In this document: piece by piece, positions 1-10,114 of the stretch
How the letters are laid out: each line of letters opens with the position of its first letter
How positions within the stretch are numbered: the stretch's first letter is position 1
Origin: Meconema thalassinum
Taxonomy: Eukaryota; Arthropoda; Insecta; Orthoptera; Tettigoniidae
Direction: 5' to 3'
Assembly (NCBI GenBank): GCA_946902985.2
Contig: OX336389.2
Coordinates: 1,079,033,788 to 1,079,097,787 of the forward strand
Length of the DNA: 64,000 nucleotides
Made by a program: the position numbers and the translations under genes
The notes under the pieces: generated by a model
The model's database searches: none
What the model was told of the DNA's origin: nothing
The model's input: only the letters and a program-made list of their open reading frames with translations

Positions 1-525
1 AGAAAGAGTGATCATGGAATCGCTCCATAGATAGATTTGCGAAAATTCAATTTTTAAGACTTTCTGCAGTTTTTTAGCAAGTTCTGTGGCCATGAGAGCG
101 GCGCAAAATTCAAGTCTGGGCAAAGTGATAGTTTTAAGCGGGGCTACTTTAGATTTAGCACAAATGAGATTTGAATGTGAAGATTCGTTTAGAGGATTGC
201 AATAGTCCAGGCAGGCACAGAAGCCGTGAGCTTTTTCGGAGCTGTCGCCAAAGGCGTGAAGAAAGAAAGTGGTGTCAGGAGAAGCGTTAATTTAATTTCT
301 AGGAATTTCAATAAGTTAAAGTTCAAGTAAACTACATCGAAAAGAAAGCCATTTGTTAAGAATAGAAGAGGGAACAGCTTCGTCCCATTCACATTTGAGA
401 GACCATAGCTCTTGCATAAAAAGCTTGGCGATAACAATGACTGGAGCAAGAAATTGAAGCGGATCGAAAATCTTAGCTATTTCAGACAAGATTTGTATTT
501 TTGTGTTAGGGAGCTCTTCGGAAAG
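1..525 (-). pseudogene. BEL-A pol remnant: RNase H domain, truncated by window edge
   Basis: Minus-strand sequence that aligns with the RNase H part of the BEL/Pao pol in the younger copies (for example 9551-10075). The run around position 10-40 matches the block coding WSDSM-TLSWI there, the RNase H segment with a catalytic Asp. Here the frame is broken by several indels and a stop lies directly after the RT block (LIYKV then TAG near 530). RNase H would degrade the RNA strand of the RNA:DNA hybrid during reverse transcription. The rest of pol (integrase) and the 3' LTR of this element lie to the left of the window. Seen: similarity and broken frame. Inferred: same element as 526-4105. Confidence 0.75.
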
Positions 526-1398
526 CTAGACCTTGTAAATGAGAGTATCAGTGCGAGTGCACCAGTGTACACCTAGCGTTTTTAGGGATTCAGAATCTCC
601 GCCAATTTCGACAGAAGAGGGGTCTACATCTTCGATGGGAAATTGAGCAAGGAACTCAGGTGAATTGGAATTCCACTTATGAAGTGGAAATCCTCCATTC
701 TTTAACAATGCCTTCAGTTCCAGCGATATGAGAAAAGCTTCTTCAAGAGTCTGAAAGGATTGAAGATAATCGTCAACATAATAGGATGTGGTTAATGCTT
801 CTGAAGTTTTAGCGTTAAATAAATGACCATCTTGAGGGGCTAACATATGTAGGGATCGGATAGCAAGGAAAGCAGAAGGTTTGAGACCATACGTAACTGT
901 TTTTAAGCGAAATATTTTAATGGGTTTACTAGTTTCGTCACGCAATAAGATTCTCTGAAGATCTTGCTGTTCGGATTGAATTAAAACTTGACGGTACATT
1001 TGTTTGATATCTGCTATGACGGCTATGGGAAACAGGCGAAAATTTAAAAGTATGGTAGACAGATCGGACTGAATAGCAGGACCGGAGTGAAGAGTATCGT
1101 TAAGACTATTGTCATTAGCATCACGTGATGACCCGTTAAACACAATGCGAATTTTGTCCTTAACAAGAGGGGTTTTCCACACGGGATGGTGATTTAAGAA
1201 GACAGTTTCGACTGGGGGATGTAATTCGTCATCAGATTTGCTGACAACCTCCATGTGATCCAGAATGTCATATTCTTCCATGAACTCTGTGCTGCTAAAC
1301 GAGGGGTTCTTTCTTGAATTTACTCTCGATAGCAAAGAGAGCTCTTCGAGCTTTGGGTTAAGAATTAATAAGATTGGGGGATTGAGTAGTCTTGGCAT
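526..1398 (-). pseudogene. BEL-A reverse transcriptase domain (open for 290 codons, isolated)
   Basis: Open minus-strand frame of 290 codons with the BEL/Pao RT blocks in order: KDKIRIVFNGSS, LNDTLHSGPAIQSDL, IADIKQMYRQV with the first catalytic Asp, TYGLKPSAFLAIRSL, and the catalytic YVDD within YYVDDYLQSF. The enzyme copies element RNA into DNA inside the Gag particle. In an intact BEL element this is one piece of a single Gag-Pol polyprotein. Here it is cut off by a TAG stop at its C-terminal end and by frame breaks upstream, so no polyprotein is possible. The protein differs at many residues from the array copies, which marks BEL-A as an older or separate lineage. Confidence 0.85.
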
Positions 1399-1403
1399 TT
1401 GAA

Positions 1404-2342
1404 CTATGAATCGGCCTTCGGGTGAACGAGTAGTGGTGGAAATGAAAAGTTGCTCACAGAATTCGTTTTCTGAGGAGGTTGAGCTGGGGAGTCGATATTT
1501 TCCAGTTTCCAGAACTGTTCTAAATCAGTACTCACAAAATGACATTGCGACACAGGTTGGGGGGAATAATGGGGGAGTTGTCCAGTAACAATCCATCCAA
1601 AATTAGTATCTCTGGCAAACACATGGGATGATAATTGACGAATTTGATTGCGAAGGCAATTCTAGAAAACATTAGCACTAAAAAGTATGTCAATAGGACC
1701 TTGGATATTAAACAGAGGATCTGCTAGCCTTAAGTGAGATGGAATATTTAAACATGAAGTGTCAACAGAGTGACTCGGAGTATCTTCCCCAATACTGTTA
1801 AGAATAAGACAGTTTAATTTGAGAAAATTATTTCTATGACAAGTAGCCTTTATGGTCAGTTTTGAGAATTGCAAAGCTTGTGATTTTAAGCTGTTAATGC
1901 CTGATACGTTGATAGAAGTAGGGTTTCCTGGAAGACCAAGTTTTTTGATTAAAGAATTGGAGACAAAATCATGGGTCGCCGCTGTGTCGAGGAGACCTCG
2001 GGCACGGACCCAGTTGCCAGAATTATCTTGAACTTCAATTTGACAGTGGACAATAGTACTTGAGCACTACGCAAGGACTTAGCGTTTTGAATGAAAGATG
2101 AAGCGTTAGGATTATTAATATTATCACTTTTTTGAGAAGTGGATACTGCTGATGACCTCGATTGATCATGACGATACAATAAAGTGTGGTGAGCCCTTTC
2201 ACAATGGAAACAGAGTCTAGTGGACTTGCAATTAGATGCGGAATGTTTAGGTGAAAGACAATTAAAGCAGTACTTATGTTGAGATACCAATTTCCTTCTG
2301 TCATCCACTGATAGCTCTTTGAAAGATTTACATAAATATAAA
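1404..2342 (-). pseudogene. BEL-A aspartic protease and zinc-knuckle remnants
   Basis: Minus-strand fragments in several frames. 1949-2342 carries the Gag zinc-knuckle region, with CFNCLSPKHSASNC and CFHCERAHHTLL patterns (nucleocapsid-type C/H clusters that bind element RNA). The 1662-1874 and 1404-1622 pieces match the C-terminal half of the BEL protease region and include FGWIVTGQLPHY, the GWI-type motif that follows the DUF1758 retropepsin in BEL/Pao polyproteins. The active-site segment (DSA in the array copies) falls near 1970, where the frame is disturbed. Order and spacing match 10996-11960 of element B. Not functional. Confidence 0.75.
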
Positions 2343-2448
2343 CACGTATACAAATCAACCAGCATGGGGTGAGCTTAGCAAACGTATGGTAAAGCCTACT
2401 TACATGGGTAGGAGCGATCATCCTTTCTAAGTTAAGGGCCGACCACAG

Positions 2449-2592
2449 CGAACAAATTATGGTAAATATTCTTTCGTAAACCGTGCCATTGATAATTGGA
2501 ACTCTCTACCTGCCGCAGTCTTAGAGCCTTTTCCCAAACATATAGGTGTGTTTAATAGAAGACTGACTATTTTTGTAAATACTCCAGTTTAA
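2449..2592 (+). pseudogene. LINE reverse transcriptase C-terminal tail
   Basis: About 47 codons ending in TAA. The readable motif VNRAIDNWNSLPAAVL followed by GVFNRRL is the usual C-terminus of CR1/Jockey-group LINE ORF2 proteins (N-W-N-x-L-P then a short basic tail). Upstream of 2449 the frame is lost. It is a remnant only. The clade is assigned from this motif alone and could be another non-LTR clade with the same tail. Confidence 0.6.
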
Positions 2593-2680
2593 TTGTTAGT
2601 GAATTGTTATGTACAGTTATTTATTTGTTACGTATATCTAATTTGCCACCGGGGGATACACCCCCCAATGGCAAATAAAC

Positions 2681-2707
2681 GAATGAATGAATGAATGAAT
2701 GAATGAA
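2681..2707 (+). repeat. (GAAT)n 3' tail of the LINE fragment
   Basis: Nearly seven tandem copies of gaat directly after the LINE 3' UTR. Several LINE clades end in short tandem repeats instead of poly(A), so this is best read as the element's own tail. Confidence 0.8.
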
Positions 2708-2709
2708 TA

Positions 2710-3870
2710 AAGCGTGAGAATCTTTGCAAAGTATGCTCTATAATGGTTCATTAAGACTTTTACAGCGTTCAACTTGGGTACTTAATGCAAGAGATTCAGC
2801 GGTACGGCGTTCACTGGACCTAGTTTGGTAACCAGTGGCCTTGACTTAGATTTGGAAGAGCTAGACCCAGGTTTTTGAGTACTAGACGTTGCATATTCGC
2901 TTTTAGATTTAGATGACATAGATTCATGTTTAGAATTAGGAGAGGCGGGTTCACTTTGGTTAGCCAAGGCGGTTAAAAGTTGACATCTAGCATTTACGAA
3001 GGTGACTAAATGCTCATAAGAATAATCATCATTATTAGAAAGTTCAATTTCCCAAGCTTTGAGAGTAGCAGTATCAACTTTAGAAACCACTAAATGTATT
3101 AAGAAAGTGTCCCAATGGTCAGTGGGCTGATCCATTTAGGATAATGCGTCCACATGAAGTTGTGTTGTATCGATGAGAGTACGCAAGCTTTTGACGTCAT
3201 TTTTCTGTGAGGATGGCAAGTTAAATAGAGCCTTCATGTGGCGTTGAATACGTAAACGTAAATTACCGTATCTTTCCTTCAATAAGTTAAAGGCAATGGG
3301 GTAGTTTTCGGTGCTTAATGGGAGCGCTTCAAATAACTGCAGTGCTTGATCGTGGAGAATTGATCTTAAATAATGAAATTTGTAAATAACTTGAATATCT
3401 TCATTGTCATGGACAAGAGAGCAGAAGAGTTCATAAAAAGAATCCCAAATAGAATCGCCTCCTGAAAAATGAGGCAAATATATTTTGGAAGGATTGGTTT
3501 TGGTTTGTGAGTGCCCTCACGAGACGAGGTTTGTTGTTCGTGAAGGGAGCTAAAAAAGGAAACGTCCTTTTTCTGGTCTTCCTCAAGTTTTAAAGACAGA
3601 GCCTATGCCTTCATAGTATTGGTTTTCTACTTCTATTCGATCGTCTGTTTGATTGAGCATGCATGTTTCAATTTCTGTTTGGATAGTGCCATAATTCTCA
3701 AAAGATCGTTCATAGTCTTTTACACGATGTTTCAATAAATCTAATTGAGCTTCTGAAGGATCCAGCTCTTTGATGTATTTTTTAAATCGGGCAATTTGCC
3801 CTTTATAAGACGCTCGTTTGGCGGTAAGCTTGTCATCCCTACTTTCCTTATCTTTGTCCGCGGGGGCCAT
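2710..3870 (-). pseudogene. BEL-A gag, N-terminal and middle parts, frameshifted
   Basis: Three consecutive minus-strand frames (3583-3870, 3136-3477, 2782-3135) together match the BEL/Pao Gag (DUF1759 family). The N-terminus starts MAPADKDKESRDDK and continues through a helical, charged stretch with LDPSEAQLDLLKHR and LNQTDDRIEVENQYY. The middle has HFSGGDSIWDSFYELFCSLVH and LLKERYGNLRLRIQRHMKALF, then a Ser-rich linker. In BEL elements this protein forms the particle shell. The start is the first ATG after the primer-binding site and is in the same place as in all four array copies. Frame breaks lie near 3580 and 3480 and an in-frame stop near 3135. Confidence 0.8.
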
Positions 3871-4081
3871 GATGATATGGGTAAATTAAAGTATAACTTA
3901 CGAAAATGTGGAGATAGTGGAAAGTCTGTCAGGTTGGCAGCAAAGAGCAGATTGGAAGTGATAGTCACTGGAGGAGACAGGAGCGGCTTCTTTCTCCTCC
4001 ACCAGCCTTGAACAGTAAACTTATAGCTGAAAAATTCAAATTGGATATTAGTAATTTGCAAGATATTGACAACTTGGATTC

Positions 4082-4100
4082 TCCCGGGTTTCTGGGACCA
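4082..4100 (-). other. BEL-A primer-binding site (degenerate, tRNA-Phe type)
   Basis: The plus strand reads tcccgggtttctgggacca, a damaged version of the tcccgggtttcggcacca seen in the array copies. The intact form equals the 3' end of insect tRNA-Phe including CCA, so the minus-sense RNA would pair with that tRNA to prime minus-strand DNA. Here there is one extra base and substitutions. 3871-4081 is the 5' untranslated leader between this site and the gag start. Confidence 0.7.
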
Positions 4101-4105
4101 AATTT

Positions 4106-4809
4106 TGGTAGGTTAATACTGAGTGCTAACACTACCTAAGGGAAGATGATGAGAGAGAAAACGAGGTGGGTTTAGGAGTGGAAACAATTTTAGGCAGAGA
4201 GGAAGAGAATTCAACAAACGTTAATAAGAAAATAATAATTCAAAAATGGATTACACTGGGCGAAGCTCGTGAAGCAGCTAAAGTAAGAGGAAGCTCGGAC
4301 AGCGTTGACGGAGAGAGCGGCGTTAGCTACGGTTTTCTGCAGGCAATCGCTGTTTGCTCTTACCCTCCCGAGCAAGTATTTGGGTACTATGGGGAAGGGT
4401 GATACTCTAGCAAGGCAAGGTGTGCCAAAAAGAAAGGACCTAAGCACTTTCCCTTCAAAAGGGTGAGATTTTAGAAAGCATTCTGAAATGCTAAAGGAAT
4501 TCGAATTTGTAGTGATAATTGTGTATCTAGACACTGCTGGACCCCCGACAGGACGGCCGAATGCCCCCAGAGTGGGAAGCGATAAAGCAACTTATTGCTT
4601 TTGACAATACTTTTTACTGTTATTAGTGAAAATCTTTTGAAAATACCAATTGTTGCACTTAAAACAGGCTAAGCTTTTACCCAGTGGGTTGCCAACTAAA
4701 AGTTTAGAACGGAGGAAACCCTCAGACCTAACTTAAACAAAACTGAAATTTTGAAGAGTAAAACACAAGTATAGAGAAGAAATCTCTAAAAATAGGAAGA
4801 TGGCGGAGC
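4106..4809 (-). repeat. BEL-A 5' LTR, segment 1 (3'-terminal part)
   Basis: Starts TGGTAGG on the plus strand, five bases beyond the primer-binding site, like the TGGGTAGG that opens LTR1-LTR5. It is alignable with, but clearly diverged from, 13332-14000 and the other LTRs. It stops at ggcGGAGC where the array is inserted, and its continuation is found at 46103 (gagctgtatttgcctc). Together with 46098-46498 and 49941-51837 it makes an LTR of about 3.0 kb. It includes a 107-codon minus ORF (4211-4534) that aligns without gaps over about 60 residues to an ORF in the younger LTRs. Confidence 0.85.
4805..4809. repeat. Target-site duplication GGAGC, left copy
   Basis: GGAGC immediately precedes LTR1 here and immediately follows LTR5 at 46098-46102. 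Removing the array and one copy joins the BEL-A LTR into ggcGGAGCgagctg, which aligns with ggcgtagcgagcta of the intact LTRs. Five-base duplications are usual for BEL/Pao integrases. Confidence 0.9.
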
Positions 4810-7725
4810 TGGGTAGGTTTTTGCTAAGAATTGACCTTACCCACAAGGGAAGATGAATAAAAAAGTAAAGGGAAGTGGGTTTCGGACAGAGGAACAAGTG
4901 TGGATAATAGGAAGAAAGTCCAACACTAAATACAAATAATCTTTTGAGAAGAGTGTCACCGCAAGGCCCGTGAAATCACTCAAGTGAGTGGGGACCCGAA
5001 TACAGCTAACGGGAAACGCAGCTTGAGCTTGGGCTATTTGCAGGCGAGAGGAGGAGGTACCTTCCCTTCCAAGCCAAGATTCAGCTACTATGGGGAAGGG
5101 TGGCAGTCTGGCAAAGAAAGAAATAATGAGTTTCCTTTGTATCTTTTCAAAGGAGTTTGTTTTAAACAAATATTTTGAAGAATACAAATTGTGTGAATTT
5201 GCCGTGATGATTTAATTCTTGAAATTGTAGAATTTTTTAAAAGCGACCGAATGTTTCCAAGAAGGATAGGGATGAAGCAATTATACCCTTGGGAATAATT
5301 TTGGTAAGAGCACCAATAGTTGCATTTAGGAATGACTAAGCTTTTGCCCAGCAATGCGCCGACTAAAAGTTTAGACAATGAGAAACACTTACATTTTGAA
5401 AACCGACCATAAGTTGTAGAGAAAATCTCAACAAGCAGGAAGCTGGCGTAGCGAGCTATGCTTGCCTTACTGGCCAGTTAGAATTAGCTATCAAAGCTAA
5501 GAGAGGCTTTAATAAGTTTATAACTAAGAGTTCTTGCTCAAATGCAACAAAAAGTGGAACCGTTATTAATTTTATTTGTGATGTTTTTAAAGTTAAGCCC
5601 ATAGGAAGAGTAAGGGCAGACAGGATCTTGCCTAATCGTTATTTTCCAGAAATGATGAAGCAAAAGAATAAATCTTGATTTATTTAACAATGCAAAAAGG
5701 AGTAATCAATTTAACAAATATAAAATTTAATTTTATGAACAAATGGGGTCGCAGACCTCCGAAATCATTTAAAGCTTGCACCAGGTAATTGACAATTTCC
5801 TGGTTTTAAACCTTTTATATGCGCTAAAATCTTCGTAAGATTTTGAAATGGTGTTAAGATTAACAAATTGGAAATTTAAAGATAATTAACGTAATTAAAG
5901 TTAAATAATAAAGCAAGTACAAGAAGAGTACTTTAAGGATTTCTATAAGGGTATTTTAGAAATATGAACAAATAACAACTTCGAAAGTAACAACAACAAA
6001 AACAGAGAGGAATTAAATATAATATTCTATAACTTCTTGTATTAATACAGAATTACGTTTAGAGGTTATACAAAATAGGGCAGGTCCCTTATTGTGAAAC
6101 ATGAAGAAATAAATTAAAAGGAAGTTTCTAGAACTTCTATATTTAAACAGGATCACGAGGAAAAAATGGAGCAAGTTACCCTTTCGTGAAACCTGGATTA
6201 AAGAGATTATTGAAAGGTTTGGTAGACAATAACCAATTCTTGTGCTAGCAAGAAAAGAAATAGATTAATAAGCAGTTTCTAACTGCTGATATTTATACAG
6301 ATTGAATAAATGAGACGTGGAGATAATTGGGAGGGCGCCTATGGTTTGGCGACGCCTCGTATCAAAATACATAAATTTAAAGATTAACCTAATTTGTTAG
6401 TAAAGAGGGGTTGAGGAAGAGGAAATAGGAACTTTGTAGAGAAAGTTCTTGGCCTATTTTATTTATTTCGGACGAGCGCAACGCGGATGAGAAATCGAAC
6501 GAGCACTGTTTCACTATAGTCTATTGACGTGGCTGAAAAGTTCACTATTGTAGCACAGAAAGTTTATAGCAAGGAAAGTTATTGAGATGGTGAAAAATAA
6601 CTAGTTGCACTAGATTTGCGAGAGTCTATTGAGTTGAAAAACTTGTAGAAAAGCTCCAACGGAGGAAGAAAAATTAGGTGTTGATTAGCAGTTCATAAGG
6701 AAGATTCCTTAGTTTGAAAAAGTATTCCCATATGTGAGTGGAAAATACTAGAAGGTTTAACTTATAAATGAATTGCTTGGCAAGGAAAATTCCAGAACAA
6801 TCATGACGGTTGAATTTGACAGAAAAAGTCCAGCGGTGGAACGAGCTAAGTTTTCTACATACAGTGGGTAATTTAACGATGTCCCACGTTGTGAGAAATT
6901 ATCTCAGTTAATAAGAATAAGAAATGCTGCTTCATATTAAAATTAGCTTAGATAGACAAAGCCCAACCTCGAAAATCCCGCGAAGATGGCTATTGCCCAC
7001 ATTTAGATATATTCACACTGTATGAAAAAATGATGGTTAAAAGCAAGTAGCTATTTAAAATCAATTAAAATTAGTTGAAGAACGTTGAAGTAGTACTTAG
7101 CTCATTTCTGATGAACGGCGATTCCTTTTTGACCTTTAGTCAGGAATTCACAACATGGCGAAGATTTGAATTGTGTCTCTCAAGTAGAGGAGACGGGCCC
7201 TAGTTAGGCTCCAACTGAACGTCTAGACGACTGTAGCACAAGTGAGACCAGCTCAACGAAGCGCGCAGAGACCAGGGAAGGGAAACGAGTGGGGGTAGGA
7301 GACAAAAGGAATACACATAAGAATAACCAATATGGTAACAATAAATTATTTTGATGAAATGGTCTTCAAAGAGTTGATAGCAGGCGCCACTAGCGAAGCC
7401 TGGTGGATGAAAAAGAAGACGAAGTCCTCTTGATCACGGAGATGATAGCTGGCGATAGCGACGAGATCGGGTGGCCAGATTGGTAAGGAATTCCTCTTAT
7501 ACAGGGAAAAATTGAGGAACTTCAGAGATTCGCTGCTAGATGACGCTCGGAGGGTCATGGAATATATATATCTAGAACAGACTCACAGGTAGTGTAAGCA
7601 AAATATACCCACAAAGAGAAACCAGGAGATCACTGTTGGTGTTTGCGAAAAAAGGAAAGGATGAACCAAAGCAAAGATAATCAAAAGCTTACTCTGTCTT
7701 ACCGTGTATTCCAAAGAATACACCA
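4810..7725 (-). repeat. LTR1 (3' LTR of element B), 2916 bp
   Basis: Bounded by TGGGTAGG at 4810 and gaatacacca at 7725, so in sense orientation it runs TGG...CCCA. It has no LINE insertion. It contains the hairpin series (6081-6286), a terminal palindrome (7704-7723), and a TATA-like run next to tctagaacagactc near 7562-7571, which in sense orientation lies about 150-170 bases into the LTR. Minus-strand ORFs of 116, 96 and 70 codons are present but unproven. It lacks the 20-base segment found in LTR4 and LTR5. Confidence 0.9.
6081..6286. other. Hairpin series in LTR1
   Basis: Successive short inverted repeats: caggt..acatg around 6081-6103 (decayed here, but CAGGTCAC/GTGAAACCTG by comparing copies), GAAGTT-tctag-AACTTC at 6121-6137, a second CAAGTTAC/GTGAAACCTG-type stem at 6172-6195, TTCTTG-tgctag-CAAGAA at 6237-6254, and GCAGTT-tct-AACTGC at 6272-6286. 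The BEL-A LTR has stems at corresponding places with different sequences (see 50189-50501). Equivalent series occur in LTR2-LTR5. The function is unknown; an RNA structure in the long leader or an enhancer-like DNA array are both possible. Confidence 0.6.
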
Positions 7726-7768
7726 AGCTGGGAGAGGCAAACACCAACAGAGAACAAGAGACATGAAA

Positions 7769-8541
7769 TTAAGAACTTAAAGGTAAAGGAGCAATTAAAG
7801 ACAGTGGTCTTATAATATGCCCATTAGTGGTCAAGATCTTGGCTACCCTAACTCCCCATCCCTTCCAGGGTAACACTCGGTCACTCTACCAGAAATCCAG
7901 ACCAAGGGAGGAGAAACATCCCTAACCAGGACCAAGTCCCCCACTTTAATGTCGGGATTAGAAAGAAACCACTTCTGTCTCCGTTGCAAAGAAGTTAAAT
8001 ATTCCAAATTCCACCTCTTCCAGAATGAATTACGGAGGGCTTCAAATTTACGCCAAACGATAGGTAAATTAGAATCTCTGTAAGAGTTGGGAAGGGGAGG
8101 AGGGACAGAAAGAGAAGTGCCTATAAGGAAGTGATCAGGTGTGAGTGGAAGCAGATCATCTGGGTCATTGGAAAGCGGAGTTAAAGGGCGAGAATTAAAA
8201 CACCTTCAATCAGAATAGACAGCGAATTAAATTCTTCATAAGTCAGAATGCGAGTACCTAAAACCTTTCATAAATGACGTTTAGTGAGCTTTACACAGGA
8301 TTCCCGCCTACCACCGTGATGAGGGGCGTAGGGAGGTATAAAACGCCATTTCAAACCCTTTGAGTAGGAAAAATTAGAAATCCGTTCCATGGCAGGAGAA
8401 GATGTGAGAGCTTTCTTCCACAAGGAAGCTGCGCCTTGAAAAGTGGAAGCGTTATCAGAGAACATCTCAGAAGGAACACCACGCCTAGCAGCGAAGCGAG
8501 AGACGGCTGACAAACAGTAAGAAGTGGAGGCATTAGTTACT
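7769..8541 (-). pseudogene. Element B integrase, C-terminal half (broken)
   Basis: Minus strand. It carries SAVSRFAARRGVPSEMFSDN with the second catalytic Asp and PPYAPHHGGRRESCVK with the catalytic Glu, then a DUF5641-type tail. A stop follows KLTKRHL near 8266, a frame shift lies near 8195 (missing bases compared with C-E), and the reading frame changes again in a G run at 7854-7857, a break shared by all four elements. The integrase would insert the DNA copy into host DNA. The last BEL-like codons end at 7769, only 43 bases from the LTR. Confidence 0.75.
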
Positions 8542-10114
8542 AGTTACAAATGGATCGCGCCAGTAACCATGCAAACAAAGAGAGAAACATAGAGCTTACC
8601 AAACAATTTGCGTTTAGCTTCAAGGGAATTGCGTTGATATTGGAACGGACCCTTATAGTCCACACCAGTTAAAGCAAAAGGACATGTAGGAGAAGAGCGA
8701 AAAGAGGGCAGATCGCTCATTAATTGAGTATTGAATTTAGGTTTAGCTTTGAAGCAAGGAATGCATTTGTGAATTACAGAGGAAACTTCATGAATTCCGT
8801 TTATGATCCAGTACTTTTCTCCTAAGAAGCAAAGCAGTGTGCGTGTACCAACATGCAGATTAAGATAATGAAAGTCACGTATAATTAAAGAAGTTACGTG
8901 ATGTTTAGAAGGCAAAATAACAGGATGTTTTTTGTCCTCAGAAAGAAAAGATTGCGAGAGCCTACCACCTACCCTGAGTAACCTATTGTCATCAAGGAAC
9001 GGGGCTAAGGCACGAAGATGACTGGATTTCGGAAGATCCTTTTTAGAAGAAAGCAAAGACAATTCAGAAGAAAAGGCTTCTTGATGTGTTAGTTGCAAAA
9101 CCTTAGTGGTAGCGAGATTCAATTCATGATTGGTAAGGTGTGGTTTAGGGAGAAGAGGTTGGTCAACCACAAGATATTTCCATCTGAGAAGATTGGCAAC
9201 AATTCTAATTAATTTGTGAAAGGAAGAATAGCGGGACAACAAGGGATGAGAAACGTTGGAAACAAGACACGAAGCAGTAGATTTAGGTACTTTAGCGTCA
9301 GGTAAGTTGGAGTTTGTAGCTGGAGGTTTAGAAGGCCAACAAGAAGCGTCTTCGATTAACCACGAGGGCCCATGCCAGTACAACTGAGAAGCTGCCAATT
9401 GAGAGGGTAAACATCCACGAGAAATGATGTCGGCGGGGTTGTCAGCGCTGGGCACATGCCTCCATTGACATCCCGAAGAAAGAGTTTGAATTTTGGAAAC
9501 CCTGTTTGCAACAAAAGTTTGCCAATGAACGGGGTTTTTGGCGATCCAAGAAAGAGTGATCATGGAATCGCTCCACAGATAGGTTTGCGAAAATTTGACC
9601 TTTAAGACTTCCCGTAATTTCTTAACAAGTTCTGCGGCCATGAGTGCAGCACACAATTCAAGCCTAGGCAAAGTAATAGTTTTAAGAGGAGCCACCTTCG
9701 ATTTGGCACAAACAAGGTTGGAAACTGAAGATCCATTTAACGAACCGCGATAAACCAAATATGCACAGCAAACGTAAGCTTTTTCGGAACTGTCTGCAAA
9801 CACATGAAGGAAAAAAGATGTATTAGGATGAGCGTTAATTAAATTCCTAGGAATTTCAATAAGCGAAAGGTCAAGTAAATTGCTACGAAAAGAAAGCCAT
9901 CTGTTAAGAAAAGAAAGGGGAACAGTTTCGTCCCATTCACATTTGAACGACCATAGCTCTTGCATGAAAAGTTTGGCTATAACAATAACCGGCGCAAGGA
10001 ATTGAAGCGGATCAAAAATGTTTGCAATTTCAGAGAAAATTTGCCTTTTTGTGTTAGGGTGCTCTTCGGCAAGCGAAACTTTATAGATGAGAGTGTCAGT
10101 GCTAGTGCACCAAA
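8542..10114 (-). pseudogene. Element B RNase H plus integrase N-terminal half
   Basis: A long open minus frame (526 codons). RNase H: FADSSEKAYVCCAYL (Asp), ELCAALMAAELVKKL (Glu), YLWSDSMITLSW (Asp), ADNPADIISRG (Asp). Integrase: an HHCC-type zinc region ending HKCIPCFKAKP, then ALTGVDYKGPF with the first catalytic Asp of the DDE core. It ends in a TAA directly after GAIHL, where element E has Glu. The upstream boundary is a two-base insertion near 10111-10115 (caccaaaatg against caccaatg in D and E) that throws RT out of frame. Of the four array copies this one best keeps the RNase H active-site residues. Confidence 0.85.

Larger units (their letters stand above)
2343..2709 (+). mobile_element. 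5'-truncated LINE (CR1/Jockey-type) 3' end inserted in BEL-A gag
   Basis: This segment has no counterpart in the array copies of BEL. On either side BEL-A resumes where the others are continuous (compare 11885-11905). It runs on the plus strand, carries the last codons of a LINE reverse transcriptase, then a short 3' UTR and a GAAT-repeat tail. The bases taaa occur both just before and just after it and may be the target-site duplication, although four bases in AT-rich DNA are weak evidence. It is typical of a LINE copy truncated during target-primed reverse transcription. Confidence 0.7.

Noticed and set aside
7726..7858. Placing the LTR end at the TGGGGAG word (7858) beside the purine run ggaaggga
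   Set aside because: It looked attractive as a polypurine tract plus TG start, but the outermost LTR5 and the BEL-A LTR both end at gaatacacca, and the 5-bp duplication fits only that end. The 7769-7858 stretch still encodes BEL-like pol C-terminus.
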